A program made the position numbers and the translations under genes. The notes beneath the pieces are model-generated. The model was not told the DNA's origin and searched no databases. It was given only the letters and a program-made list of their open reading frames with translations. From Flavobacteriaceae bacterium D16 (GTDB taxonomy: Bacteria > Bacteroidota > Bacteroidia > Flavobacteriales > Flavobacteriaceae): a stretch of 64,000 bases of DNA. Where the stretch lies: assembly GCA_021295155.1 (NCBI GenBank), contig JAJTJC010000034.1, positions 217,751 through 281,750 of the forward strand, in the 5' to 3' direction. Below are positions 34,615-42,576 of the stretch, piece by piece (positions within the stretch are counted from its first letter, which is position 1; every line of letters starts with the position of its first letter).

Positions 34615-35154
34615 ATGGTTACAGCAGCAATACAACAACCAACAATGACGCAATCGGAATTTCTAAATGTGGTCATGCCCTTTAAGGACAAATTGTACCG
34701 CCTGGCAAAAAGACTGCTGGTATCCTCGGAAGAAGCAGAAGATGCCACACAGGAGATTTTGATGAAACTATGGAGTAATAGTAAATCCATAGGGAAGTAC
34801 AGGAATGTAGAGGCGTTTGCCATGACCATGACCAAAAACTTTTGCCTGGACCGATTGAAGTCTAAACAGTCCAGCAATTTAAAACTGGTCCACAGCAATT
34901 ATGATGATGGCAATCCCTCGTTGCAAAAGCAAGTTGAAGCCAGGGACAGTGTAAGCTGGGTAGAAAAAATTATGGAAGAACTACCCGAACAACAAAAAAT
35001 GGTACTGCAATTACGTGATGTTGAGGAATATGACTATGATGAGATTGCAGAATTATTGGAAATGAAACCCACAGCAGTGCGGGTGACCTTATCCAGAGCC
35101 AGAAAAACAGTTAGAGAAAAATTATTAGAAAAGCATCGTTATGGAATCGGTTAA
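34615..35154 (+). CDS. RNA polymerase ECF-type sigma factor
   Basis: 179 aa from ATG 34615; a second in-frame ATG at 34645 is possible. Region 2 spans about 22-82 (FKDKLYRLAKRLLVSSEEAEDATQEILMKLW, then FAMTMTKNFCLDRL). Region 4 spans about 122-175 (LPEQQKMVLQLRDVEEYDYDEIAELLEMKPTAVRVTLSRARKTV). It overlaps the next gene by 14 bases. Head of a four-gene unit: sigma, membrane protein and two DUF4252 proteins, with its own ECF-type promoter. Confidence 0.93.
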   Translation: MVTAAIQQPTMTQSEFLNVVMPFKDKLYRLAKRLLVSSEEAEDATQEILMKLWSNSKSIGKYRNVEAFAMTMTKNFCLDRLKSKQSSNLKLVHSNYDDGNPSLQKQVEARDSVSWVEKIMEELPEQQKMVLQLRDVEEYDYDEIAELLEMKPTAVRVTLSRARKTVREKLLEKHRYGIG

Positions 35155-35560
35155 CATAGAAAAATTACTGGAGAAATATTTTGAGGCCACGACCACGGCG
35201 GCCGAAGAGAAGCAGTTAAAGGAGTATTTTACCCAAGGGGACATAGCTCCTCACCTGGAACAATATGCACCTATGTTCTCTTATTTCTCCCTAGCCAAGG
35301 AAGAGCGTTTCACCCGGCAGGTATCCCTAAAAACCAGAAGATACATCTATCAGTGGATTTCTGTTGCCGCAGTAGCCGTTATTGCCTTGGGCGTGTTCTT
35401 CGGTAGAGACTACCAGGAACAAAAAGAAGCAGAATTTGCCTATCTGGAAACCCGGAAGGCATTGACCCTGCTGGCTGAAAATTTGGACCGTGGAACCCAA
35501 AAAGTAGCCTATTTAAATGAATTTGAAGAAGCAAAACAAAAAATTTACAAAAACAATTAA
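35141..35560 (+). CDS. One-helix membrane protein, putative anti-sigma factor
   Basis: 139 aa. The cytosolic N-terminus (IEKLLEKYFEATTTAAEEKQLKEYFTQGDIAPHLEQY) resembles the short helical head common to Bacteroidota anti-sigma-like proteins. One transmembrane helix lies at about 70-88, and a periplasmic helix of about 50 residues follows. It overlaps the sigma gene by 14 bases, which suggests coupled synthesis and a partner role. No zinc anti-sigma motif is present. Function inferred from place and topology. Confidence 0.72.
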   Translation: MESVNIEKLLEKYFEATTTAAEEKQLKEYFTQGDIAPHLEQYAPMFSYFSLAKEERFTRQVSLKTRRYIYQWISVAAVAVIALGVFFGRDYQEQKEAEFAYLETRKALTLLAENLDRGTQKVAYLNEFEEAKQKIYKNN

Positions 35561-35573
35561 AAAGCGATCAGTG

Positions 35574-36119
35574 ATGAAAAAGTATTTAATAATTGCCGTT
35601 TTGGCCGTACTCCCATTAACCGGATTTTCGCAATCCATCTTCGATAAATTCGAAGACCTGGATGAAGTGACTTCGGTTGTCATCAACAAAAACATGTTTA
35701 ACCTGTTGGTTAAGATGGATGTTGATGTAGATGACCCCGAAGCCCGGGAATTCATGGACATTGCACAAAGTCTTAGTGGTCTTAAGGTATTTGTTACCGA
35801 AGATAGTGCAATCTCCGCCGACATGAAATCAACAGTAGACAAATACCTGAGAAACAATTCGCTGGAAGAATTGATGCGTGTCAAAGACAAGGATGCCAAC
35901 GTTAAGTTCTATGTGAAAAATGGAAAGGATGAAGATCACGTAAGTGAACTGCTTATGTTCATAACGGGAATCAGCAATGTAGACATGGAAATTAACGACC
36001 GTAAGATTGAAACCGTTCTGTTGACCCTTACAGGAGATATTGACCTTACTAAAATTGGGTCTTTGACCAAGAAAATGAATCTGCCCGAAGAACTGAACAA
36101 GGCAGAAAAGAAAAACTAA
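35574..36119 (+). CDS. DUF4252 protein, signal-peptide form
   Basis: 181 aa from ATG 35574 (MKKYLIIAVLAVLPLTGFSQ, a clear signal peptide); the frame is open further upstream but overlaps the previous gene. The mature part has the DUF4252 core: FEDLDEVTSVVINKNMFNLLVK, SLSGLKVFVTEDS, a long polar helix and VLLTLTGDIDLTKIGSLTKKMNLPEEL. Probably periplasmic or surface-exposed and unanchored, unlike its lipoprotein paralogue downstream. Function unknown; very likely in the sigma factor's regulon since it shares its transcript. Confidence 0.85.
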   Translation: MKKYLIIAVLAVLPLTGFSQSIFDKFEDLDEVTSVVINKNMFNLLVKMDVDVDDPEAREFMDIAQSLSGLKVFVTEDSAISADMKSTVDKYLRNNSLEELMRVKDKDANVKFYVKNGKDEDHVSELLMFITGISNVDMEINDRKIETVLLTLTGDIDLTKIGSLTKKMNLPEELNKAEKKN

Positions 36120-36133
36120 AATTAATCAGAAGT

Positions 36134-36172
36134 TTCCCATGGCAATGGTAACAAATACCTTCGCCATGGGAA
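36134..36172 (+). repeat. Strong hairpin between the two DUF4252 genes
   Basis: TTCCCATGGC (36134-36143) and GCCATGGGAA (36163-36172) are perfect inverted copies; inside them GGTA (36147-36150) and TACC (36156-36159) extend the stem beyond a small internal loop. No T-run follows, so it is not an intrinsic terminator. It may stabilise or process the mRNA between the paralogues. Confidence 0.7.
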
Positions 36173-36197
36173 TAACTCATCCATAAACCAACAGAAG

Positions 36198-36740
36198 ATG
36201 AAAAAATTAGTTGTTGCCACTCTGGTATTATTTGGAATAGTGCTGGTAACGGGTTGTAATTCTACCCAAAGTCTACAGGAGTACTATATCGATAATTCGG
36301 AAAACCCAAACTTCATATCCCTGGATGTGCCTACCAGTATTCTCAACCTGCAGGAGTCCGATCTTGATGAAACTCAACTTAAGGCCTATCAGTCGCTGAG
36401 AAAATTGAATTTATTGGCTTTCAAAAAGACCACAGACAATGCCGCGGAATATACTGCAGAGAAGGCTAAAGTATCCGCTATACTCAAAGACAAGGATTAT
36501 AAAGAGCTGATGAAGCTCAATTCCGAATACGGAAAAGGTGTAATAAAGTATTTAGGGGAAGACGACGCCATCGATGAGGTGGTGATTTACGGCAGCAGTG
36601 ATGATAAAGGATTTGCCCTGATACGGGTTCTCGGAGACGATATGAACCCTGCTCATATTATGCAGTTGATGCAGGCTATTCAAAAGGCAGATTACGATGA
36701 AGAAGCCCTTGGAGAAATTGGCAAGTTCCTAAAAGGTTAA
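36198..36740 (+). CDS. DUF4252 lipoprotein
   Basis: 180 aa lipoprotein (LFGIVLVTGCNSTQS, Cys20). Its core (ISLDVPTSILNLQESDLDETQLKAYQSLRKLNLLAFKK ... VVIYGSSDDKGFALIRVLGDDMNPAHIMQLMQAIQKADYDEEALGEIGKFL) parallels that of the preceding protein and matches DUF4252. Anchored form of the pair. Last gene of the ECF module, followed by a strong terminator. Function unknown. Confidence 0.87.
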   Translation: MKKLVVATLVLFGIVLVTGCNSTQSLQEYYIDNSENPNFISLDVPTSILNLQESDLDETQLKAYQSLRKLNLLAFKKTTDNAAEYTAEKAKVSAILKDKDYKELMKLNSEYGKGVIKYLGEDDAIDEVVIYGSSDDKGFALIRVLGDDMNPAHIMQLMQAIQKADYDEEALGEIGKFLKG

Positions 36741-36761
36741 CCATCAATCAAAACCACCAAA

Positions 36762-36797
36762 AAAATCCCACTTTCCTTTAGGTAGTGGGATTTTTTA
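36762..36797 (+). terminator. Intrinsic terminator of the ECF/DUF4252 operon
   Basis: AATCCCACT (36764-36772) pairs with AGTGGGATT (36784-36792), followed by TTTTATT. It lies 24 bases after the last stop codon. Confidence 0.9.
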
Positions 36798-36888
36798 TTG
36801 GTCATTTTCAGTTAATTGTTGGGAAGGTGTATTTATTCAAAAAGTTTGGTATTTTGTGGTTCATTATAAATCTTGAAACCAACTAATT

Positions 36889-37704
36889 ATGGAAAACGCA
36901 CAAATCTGGATTGATAAAGGAATTGACTTTGCAGTTAGTTACGGGCCCAAAATTATAGGAGCCCTTCTTTTATTTCTTATCGGTAGCTGGATTATTAAAA
37001 AAATCATAGGGGTGTCAGAACGAGTGATGTCCAGGAGCAACTATGATGAATCCTTACAGCGATTTTTGCTCAACCTGAGTTCGTGGGCGCTAAAGATCTT
37101 ATTGGTGATCCTGGTAGTTTCTACCCTCGGGGTGGACGTTACCACTTTTGCCGCTGTGATAGCTGCGGCTGGACTCGCAGTTGGACTGGCATTACAGGGT
37201 TCCTTGTCCAATTTCGCCGGTGGGGTTTTGTTAATGATATTCAAGCCCTATCGCATAGGCGATCTTATAGAGGCGCAGGGCGAATTAGGGGTAGTGAAGG
37301 AGATTGATATTTTTACGACAAAAGTAATTACCCCCCAGAACAAATTGACCATAATTCCAAATGGCGCCATGGCTAACGGAAATATTACGAATTATACTGC
37401 AGAAGGAAGAATCAGGGTAGATACTGTTGTCGGGATAAGCTATGATGAGGACATAAGGCAGGCAAAGGATGTATTACTTGAGGTCCTTACCAGTAATGAT
37501 AAAGTGCTCAAAGATCCGGCTCCTTCAGTCAACGTACTTGAGCTGGCAGATAGTTCAGTGAATTTTGCTGTCAGGCCCTTTTGCAAGCCGGAGCATTACT
37601 GGGATGTGTATTTTGCCACTGTGGAAGGAAGTAAAATGGCCCTCGATAAGGCCGGAATAGAAATCCCTTACCCACATCAGGTAGAGATAAGGAAAACAGT
37701 GTAA
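36889..37704 (+). CDS. mscS: Small-conductance mechanosensitive channel (MscS family)
   Basis: 271 aa, the compact three-helix form. TM1 lies near 18-36, TM2 near 62-82, and the pore-lining TM3 carries the Ala/Gly-packed AAVIAAAGLAVGLALQGSLSNFAGGVLL. The beta domain follows (KPYRIGDLIEAQGELGVVKEIDIFTTKVITPQNKLTIIPNGAM). A C-terminal cytosolic cage ends PHQVEIRK. It opens on membrane tension to release solutes on osmotic downshock. Stands alone. Confidence 0.95.
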   Translation: MENAQIWIDKGIDFAVSYGPKIIGALLLFLIGSWIIKKIIGVSERVMSRSNYDESLQRFLLNLSSWALKILLVILVVSTLGVDVTTFAAVIAAAGLAVGLALQGSLSNFAGGVLLMIFKPYRIGDLIEAQGELGVVKEIDIFTTKVITPQNKLTIIPNGAMANGNITNYTAEGRIRVDTVVGISYDEDIRQAKDVLLEVLTSNDKVLKDPAPSVNVLELADSSVNFAVRPFCKPEHYWDVYFATVEGSKMALDKAGIEIPYPHQVEIRKTV

Positions 37705-37745
37705 GGATTGCTATCAGGCATGATATCCATACTTAGTTGAGAGTA

Positions 37746-39089
37746 TTAGATGCCCGTGTAGTTTTGTGGACTAATAGCCAGCATTTCATTTTTCACGGCT
37801 TCATCAATTTCCAGTGAATTGATGAATTCTGCCATGGTATCTTTGGTTATCTGGGTATTTTTTCGTGTAAGGCCTTTTAACGCTTCGTATGGGTTGGGAT
37901 AGCCTTCGCGTCTGAGAATTGTTTGCAAAGCTTCGGCTACAACTGCCCAGTTCTGATCCAGGTCTGCCCTGAACTTATCCTCGTTCAGCAGCAATTTATT
38001 CAGGCCGGCCAGTGTTGCTTTCATTCCAATTAAGGTATGAGCAAAAGGAACGCCTATATTCCGCATTACCGTACTGTCAGTAAGGTCCCGTTGTAAGCGT
38101 GATACGGGCAATTTGGCGGAAAGGTGTTCGTAAAGGGCATTGGCCATTCCGAGGTTACCTTCAGAATTCTCAAAGTCAATCGGATTTACCTTATGCGGCA
38201 TAGCAGAGGATCCTACTTCTCCTTCTTTTATCTTCTGCTTAAAATACTCCATGGAGATATAGGTCCAGAAATCACGATCCATATCAATGATAATGGTATT
38301 GATCCGCTTTAAATTGTCAAAAAGTGCGGCCATATGATCATAATGCTCAATCTGTGTTGTGGGAAAGGAATGATGTAAGCCAAGCTTTTCCTGCACAAAT
38401 TGCTTTCCAAAAGCCTTCCAGTCCACTTCGGGATAGGCTACCTGATGTGCGTTGTAATTCCCCGTGGCACCCCCGAATTTAGCTGCACTTGGGATATCAT
38501 TCAGCAGGTTGAATTGCTCTTTAAGTCTCACTGCAAATACTCGTATTTCCTTACCAAGTCGTGTAGGAGAGGCTGGCTGTCCATGGGTTCTGGCCAACAT
38601 GGGAATCTCTTCCCAGGCATTACTTAACTCTTCGAGCTTTTCTAACAGTTGGTTGTATACAGGCACATAAACTTCATTCATACCTGCTTTCAGGGAGTAG
38701 GGGATAGCCGTGTTGTTGATATCCTGGGAGGTCAGACCAAAATGGACAAATTCCTTATAGTCCTGAAGACCCATTTCATCCATTTTTTCCTTTATGAAAT
38801 ATTCAACGGCTTTTACATCATGATTGGTGATCCTTTCTATTTCTTTTATGGCCTGCGCATCTTCCTGTCCAAAATCCAGATAGAGTTCCCTGAGTTGATG
38901 GAAGTTTTTAGGATCAAAACCTGAAAGTTGTGGCAATGGAATTTCACAAAGTGCAATGAAATATTCCACCTCTACGAGAATGCGATATTTGATCAGGGCA
39001 GCTTCTGAAAAAAAAGGTGCCAGAGCTTCGGTCTTACCGCGATAGCGGCCGTCAACAGGGGAAATAGCATTCAGTTTGGACAGTGACAT
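37746..39089 (-). CDS. purB: Adenylosuccinate lyase
   Basis: 447 aa from ATG 39089 (MSLSKLNAISPVDGRYRGKTE); the frame opens earlier at a TTG that lies at the promoter edge. Acts twice in purine synthesis, splitting fumarate from SAICAR and from adenylosuccinate. Seen: HGQPASPTRLGKEIRVF, TTQIEHYDHM with the catalytic His, and the family signature GSSAMPHKVNPIDFENSEG with the catalytic Ser. Start region MSLSKLNAISPVDGRY is that of the E. coli-type enzyme. Its -7 box is at 39123-39130. Confidence 0.97.
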   Translation of the reverse strand: MSLSKLNAISPVDGRYRGKTEALAPFFSEAALIKYRILVEVEYFIALCEIPLPQLSGFDPKNFHQLRELYLDFGQEDAQAIKEIERITNHDVKAVEYFIKEKMDEMGLQDYKEFVHFGLTSQDINNTAIPYSLKAGMNEVYVPVYNQLLEKLEELSNAWEEIPMLARTHGQPASPTRLGKEIRVFAVRLKEQFNLLNDIPSAAKFGGATGNYNAHQVAYPEVDWKAFGKQFVQEKLGLHHSFPTTQIEHYDHMAALFDNLKRINTIIIDMDRDFWTYISMEYFKQKIKEGEVGSSAMPHKVNPIDFENSEGNLGMANALYEHLSAKLPVSRLQRDLTDSTVMRNIGVPFAHTLIGMKATLAGLNKLLLNEDKFRADLDQNWAVVAEALQTILRREGYPNPYEALKGLTRKNTQITKDTMAEFINSLEIDEAVKNEMLAISPQNYTGI

Positions 39090-39122
39090 AGAATCCGTTA
39101 TTAGGTTCTTAAAATGAAAAGG

Positions 39123-39130
39123 CAAAGATA
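39123..39130 (-). promoter_or_regulatory. -7 promoter element for purB
   Basis: Minus-strand TATCTTTG, perfect TAnnTTTG, 34 bases before the purB ATG at 39089. It lies between the stop of the upstream gene (39180) and purB, so purB can be transcribed on its own. Confidence 0.5.
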
Positions 39131-39179
39131 CTTATTTCCGTTAGCTTTTACAGGGGTATAGATATACTAAAACAGGAAG

Positions 39180-39743
39180 TTATCCATTCAACTTCTGCAG
39201 CACTTTTCTCGCTCTAGCCTGATATCCAGCACTACCATCCGCGTAGTTTTGCTCAAGAACCTGCTTAAGTTCCTCGTGTATCCAGGGAAATCGTTGGCCC
39301 AAATAATAAAGACTGGTCATGGCATAAGCCTGAGGTGCCACTTTTTGCTCACTGATAAGCCAGTCAAAACAGGCCGTAGCTATGGCTTCAAGATTCATAA
39401 CACTTATTCTTTGAAATTGGCTGGGGTCTTTTGAATTCAGGCAGGCCAGTACAAGCATTTCACATATCTTAGCCATAGGCCTGACCACCCCATCCAGTTT
39501 TACCCTTGCCAAATGCCGACAAAAATAGTCCAGGTGGGGTAGGAGCAGTTCCAGTTTCTCCCTCAACACCATATCAAGTACCCAGGCGGCCTTACTTGAA
39601 ACAGGATTTTCATCCAGAAACACAATATGAAGCAATTCAGGTAATTGCTCTGGGTGCTGGATAAATCCGGAAGCCATATTTATCCGGGATTCCCTGGAAG
39701 TATTGATGATTTTTAAAGATTCTGCAAGAGGTGAATTCGACAC
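39180..39743 (-). CDS. HEAT-like helical protein encoded upstream of purB
   Basis: 187 aa from GTG 39743 (MSNSPLAESLKIINTSRESR). Wholly helical, with repeating helix pairs of HEAT/ARM character (PELLHIVFLDENPVSSKAAWVLDMVLREKLELLLPHLDYF; MNLEAIATACFDWLISEQKVAPQAYAMTSLYYLGQRFPWIHEEL). No catalytic signature. From memory, flavobacterial genomes carry this gene beside purB and some label it adenylosuccinate lyase, but nothing of the lyase fold is visible. Function unknown; possibly a scaffold. Confidence 0.78.
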   Translation of the reverse strand: MSNSPLAESLKIINTSRESRINMASGFIQHPEQLPELLHIVFLDENPVSSKAAWVLDMVLREKLELLLPHLDYFCRHLARVKLDGVVRPMAKICEMLVLACLNSKDPSQFQRISVMNLEAIATACFDWLISEQKVAPQAYAMTSLYYLGQRFPWIHEELKQVLEQNYADGSAGYQARARKVLQKLNG

Positions 39744-39776
39744 AAAATTGTATTTTTCTCAAACAAACAATCAACC

Positions 39777-40250
39777 ATGAAAATAGTAAAAAAAATAGCC
39801 TTCGCCTTGCTGGTAGTGTTTATCGGGATGCAATTTTATCAACCTGAGAAGAATATAGACAACAACAATCACCTTGAGGTATTCCTAACCGAGACAAATC
39901 CTCCTGAACAAGTGCGAATGGTCCTAAAACAAGCCTGTTATGATTGTCACAGTAACAATACCGTTTATCCATGGTATAATAATATTGCCCCTGTGTCTTA
40001 TTGGTTGGCCGATCATGTTGACCACGGTAAGGGCGATTTGAACTTTAGCGACTGGGCCGCTTATTCAGTGAAGAAAAAGGACCATAAGTTGGAAGAAGTA
40101 GTTGAGGTCATAGAGGGTAATGAAATGCCATTGGAGGAATATTCCTGGACTCATGCAGAGGCCAGATTAACTGAAGCGCAGCGGAAGGCGCTTATAGAGT
40201 GGGCAGAAAATACTAGACTGCTTTACAAATTAAATCAGCGACCAGAGTAG
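39777..40250 (+). CDS. Membrane-anchored heme-binding domain protein (single CxxCH)
   Basis: 157 aa. N-terminal membrane helix (about 6-21) is followed by a periplasmic domain with one c-type heme site CYDCHSN (Cys54, Cys57, His58) and the family block NNTVYPWYNNIAPVSYWLADHVDHGKGDLNFSDW, where distal Met or His ligands could lie (GNEMPLEEYSWTH). This is the 'haem_bd' family, often linked to electron transfer or cytochrome peroxidases. The 3' end overlaps the convergent sirtuin gene by 38 bases. Confidence 0.88.
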   Translation: MKIVKKIAFALLVVFIGMQFYQPEKNIDNNNHLEVFLTETNPPEQVRMVLKQACYDCHSNNTVYPWYNNIAPVSYWLADHVDHGKGDLNFSDWAAYSVKKKDHKLEEVVEVIEGNEMPLEEYSWTHAEARLTEAQRKALIEWAENTRLLYKLNQRPE

Positions 40251-40908
40251 GGACACCAACAGCAGCCGTTTCGGCTATCACCTTGAGATTTGAAAAATCA
40301 CCGCTACCTAAAGTTGGCTTGGGATCCACCAAATACATGGGCACTCCCTGAGGTGCATAATGAATCAGCCCAGCTGCGGGGTATACCTGAAGGCTGGTTC
40401 CGATAATAACAAGAATATCCGCACTTTGGGTAATATGGGCAGCTTTAGGAAGTAAGGGCACCTCTTCTCCAAACCATACTATATGTGGCCTGAGTTGATA
40501 TCCTTCAGGGCATTTGGATCCAACGGTGATATCTGTTTTCCAGTCCAGGATCAAATTGGGATTTCCGGTACTACGTACTTTGAATAATTCTCCATGCAGG
40601 TGGAGAACTTGACTGCTGCCTGCGCGCTCATGGAGATCATCCACATTTTGCGTTACGATAGTTACATCATAATGTGCTTGCAGGAGTGCGAGGGCTTTAT
40701 GTCCTTCATTGGGCAATGCAGAAAGGAGCTGTCTCCTGCGTTGGTTGTAGAATTCCAGGACCAGATCAGGATTGCGCGCAAAACCATGCGGGGAAGCTAC
40801 TTCCATAACGTCGTGACCTTCCCAGAGGCCATCCTCATCCCTGAAGGTTTTTAATCCACTGTCGGCGCTCATTCCAGCCCCGGTTAGAACCACAATTTTT
40901 TTAGCCAT
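40213..40908 (-). CDS. Sirtuin-type NAD-dependent protein deacylase lacking the zinc site
   Basis: 231 aa. Removes acyl groups from lysine with NAD+. Seen: GAGMSADSGLKTFRD, TQNVDDLH (87-93), the catalytic His105 in LHLHGE, and GTSLQVYPAAGL. The Tyr54-x-x-Arg57 pair (EFYNQRRR) is that of CobB/SIRT5, which bind acidic acyl groups such as succinyl, so desuccinylase activity is plausible. The four zinc cysteines usually found between 108 and 145 are absent; the only cysteines are in SKCPEG and near the C-terminus. Cytosolic. A near-consensus -7 box TATCTTTA lies at 40926-40933. Confidence 0.92.
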   Translation of the reverse strand: MAKKIVVLTGAGMSADSGLKTFRDEDGLWEGHDVMEVASPHGFARNPDLVLEFYNQRRRQLLSALPNEGHKALALLQAHYDVTIVTQNVDDLHERAGSSQVLHLHGELFKVRSTGNPNLILDWKTDITVGSKCPEGYQLRPHIVWFGEEVPLLPKAAHITQSADILVIIGTSLQVYPAAGLIHYAPQGVPMYLVDPKPTLGSGDFSNLKVIAETAAVGVPTLVADLICKAV

Positions 40909-40925
40909 AATTAGCCGTTCTAGCT

Positions 40926-40950
40926 TAAAGATACGTTTTTATTATCTTCG
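40926..40950. promoter_or_regulatory. Divergent near-consensus promoters of the sirtuin and trmH genes
   Basis: Minus strand: TATCTTTA at 40933-40926, 17 bases before the sirtuin ATG. Plus strand: TATCTTCG at 40943-40950, only 4 bases before the trmH ATG at 40955. Each has one mismatch to TAnnTTTG. Confidence 0.4.
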
Positions 40951-40954
40951 ATAT

Positions 40955-41611
40955 ATGTCAGATGTAGAGCTTCTGAAATACCTGGAAACCTTAATTACCC
41001 CGCAAAGGAGGCAACGGTTTATCGATGTCCTGGAATTACGCACCCGGTTCATCACAGTTGCTGTTGAGGATGTTTTTCAGATGCATAATTCCAGTGCGGT
41101 AATACGCAGTTGTGAGGTCTTTGGTATACAGGACAGCCATCTTATAGAAGCGCGTTTTGGAAACCGACTGGACAAGAATATCGCACTGGGAGCGGAGCAA
41201 TGGGTAGATACGTTTACCTATTCAGACAGCCTCCAATGTATACAAGGGCTTCGCGAAAAGGGATATCGTATCGTGGCCACAACACCTCATTGTGAATCCT
41301 GCCTGTTGGAGGATTATGAAGTTCGTGCCCCGATAGCTCTGTTCTTTGGGACTGAGAAAGAAGGATTAAGCCAGACAGTTTTGGATGAGGCAGACGAGGC
41401 GATTAAAATACCGATGGTGGGCTTTACAGAAAGTCTAAATATCTCGGTTGCCGCTGCAATTATTTTGCAAAACCTGAGTGCTAAACTGCGCAATTCAAAC
41501 CTGCCATGGCAGCTCAGTGAAGAAGAGAAATTTGAGAAACGATTGGACTGGACCAAGAAATCGATTAAGCACGTTACTGAAATTATTGAACGCTTCAAGG
41601 AGAGCTCATAA
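40955..41611 (+). CDS. trmH: TrmH-family tRNA/rRNA 2'-O-methyltransferase (SPOUT)
   Basis: 218 aa. N-terminal helix LLKYLETLITPQRRQRFIDVLELRTRFITVAVEDVFQMHNSSAVIRSCEVFG contains the motif 1 Asn/Arg pair; motif 2 is ALFFGTEKEGLS and motif 3 is IPMVGFTESLNISVAAAIIL, together forming the knotted SAM site. The N-terminal and C-terminal helices (RLDWTKKSIKHVTEIIERF) match TrmH, the enzyme for Gm18 of tRNA, better than RlmB. Assigned as TrmH with fair but not full certainty as to target. Confidence 0.9.
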   Translation: MSDVELLKYLETLITPQRRQRFIDVLELRTRFITVAVEDVFQMHNSSAVIRSCEVFGIQDSHLIEARFGNRLDKNIALGAEQWVDTFTYSDSLQCIQGLREKGYRIVATTPHCESCLLEDYEVRAPIALFFGTEKEGLSQTVLDEADEAIKIPMVGFTESLNISVAAAIILQNLSAKLRNSNLPWQLSEEEKFEKRLDWTKKSIKHVTEIIERFKESS

Positions 41612-41648
41612 TTTTTGTATCTTTAAGAGAACCAACTAATTAAACAAA

Positions 41649-42176
41649 ATGGAAACATTTCTCTACATACTGTTAGGGGTAGTAGTCCTTGTTATTTTCC
41701 TTGCAATGATTGCACCAAAAACCTATAATGTTTTCCGTTCTATAGAAATTGCAAAACCCAAAGCGGATGTTTTCGAGTACCTCAAATATCTTGAAAAACA
41801 GCGGGAGTGGTCTCCATGGGAAAAGAGGGATCCTAATATGGAGCATAAGTTTACAGGGGAGGATGGTACTGTTGGTGCCATTAGTTATTGGAAAGGAAAT
41901 AAAGATGTAGGAGAAGGGGAGCAGGAGATTACCAAAATTGAAGAGGGAAAGCGAATAGAGGGCGAATTACGCTTTTTTAAACCCTGGAAATCCCAATCCG
42001 ATTGTTACCTGGAGGTAGATGAGACATCTGAGGGTCATACGGAGGTAACCTGGGGGTTCAGTGGCAGGAATAAATTCCCAATGAGTATTATGATGCTTTT
42101 TATGAGTATGGACAAGATGGTAGGAAAAGATTTTGAAGAAGGCCTCGCAAGTTTAAAAACAAAATTGGAAGGATAA
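41649..42176 (+). CDS. SRPBCC-domain (START/polyketide cyclase-like) protein
   Basis: 175 aa. An N-terminal membrane helix (about 4-22, LYILLGVVVLVIFLAMIAP) is followed by a START-like domain: YNVFRSIEIAKPKADVFEYLKYLEKQREWSPWEKRDPNMEHKFTGEDGTVGAISYW and TEVTWGFSGRNKFPMSIMMLF. The fold binds hydrophobic ligands in a deep cavity. The ligand is unknown. The stop overlaps the start of the VOC gene by one base (TAATG), so the two are translationally coupled. Confidence 0.88.
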   Translation: METFLYILLGVVVLVIFLAMIAPKTYNVFRSIEIAKPKADVFEYLKYLEKQREWSPWEKRDPNMEHKFTGEDGTVGAISYWKGNKDVGEGEQEITKIEEGKRIEGELRFFKPWKSQSDCYLEVDETSEGHTEVTWGFSGRNKFPMSIMMLFMSMDKMVGKDFEEGLASLKTKLEG

Positions 42177-42553
42177 TGGAACACAATATGGTAGGCTGGG
42201 TTGAAATTCCCGTTACAGATATGGACCGGGCCAAAATATTTTATGAAACGGTTTTTGAGATTGCTATATCCGTGCATGATCTTGGTGGGCTTATAATGGG
42301 CTGGTTCCCTTACGAAGAAGGGGTAAAAGGTATCTCCGGTTCCCTAGTAAAGCATGAAATGTACCAACCCAGTGACCAGGCAGGGGCACTTATATACTTT
42401 AGCTGTAAAGATGTTGCCAAAGAGGCGGCTCGCGTAGCTGGGGCAGGAGGTGAGGTATTAAGGACAAAAACGGCCATAGGTGGAGGGCATGGATATATGG
42501 CCCTGATTAAAGATTCTGAAGGAAACCGTATTGGCCTGCATTCACAATCCTGA
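42176..42553 (+). CDS. VOC-family (glyoxalase-fold) protein
   Basis: 125 aa. MVGWVEIPVTDMDRAKIFYETVFEI is the typical opening of the vicinal-oxygen-chelate fold, with paired beta-alpha-beta-beta-beta units and the closing YMALIKDSEGNRIGLHSQ. Metal-binding residues are not certain. Family members range from glyoxalases to resistance proteins. Coupled to the SRPBCC gene, as is common for such pairs in flavobacteria. Substrate unknown. Confidence 0.9.
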   Translation: MEHNMVGWVEIPVTDMDRAKIFYETVFEIAISVHDLGGLIMGWFPYEEGVKGISGSLVKHEMYQPSDQAGALIYFSCKDVAKEAARVAGAGGEVLRTKTAIGGGHGYMALIKDSEGNRIGLHSQS

Positions 42554-42576
42554 TAACCTAAACCTGATAATTGGAA

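Noticed and set aside
34615..34645. ATG 34645 as the sigma factor start
   Set aside because: Not excluded, but ATG 34615 lies at a good distance from the ECF-type promoter and adds ten residues in frame; kept as an alternative only.
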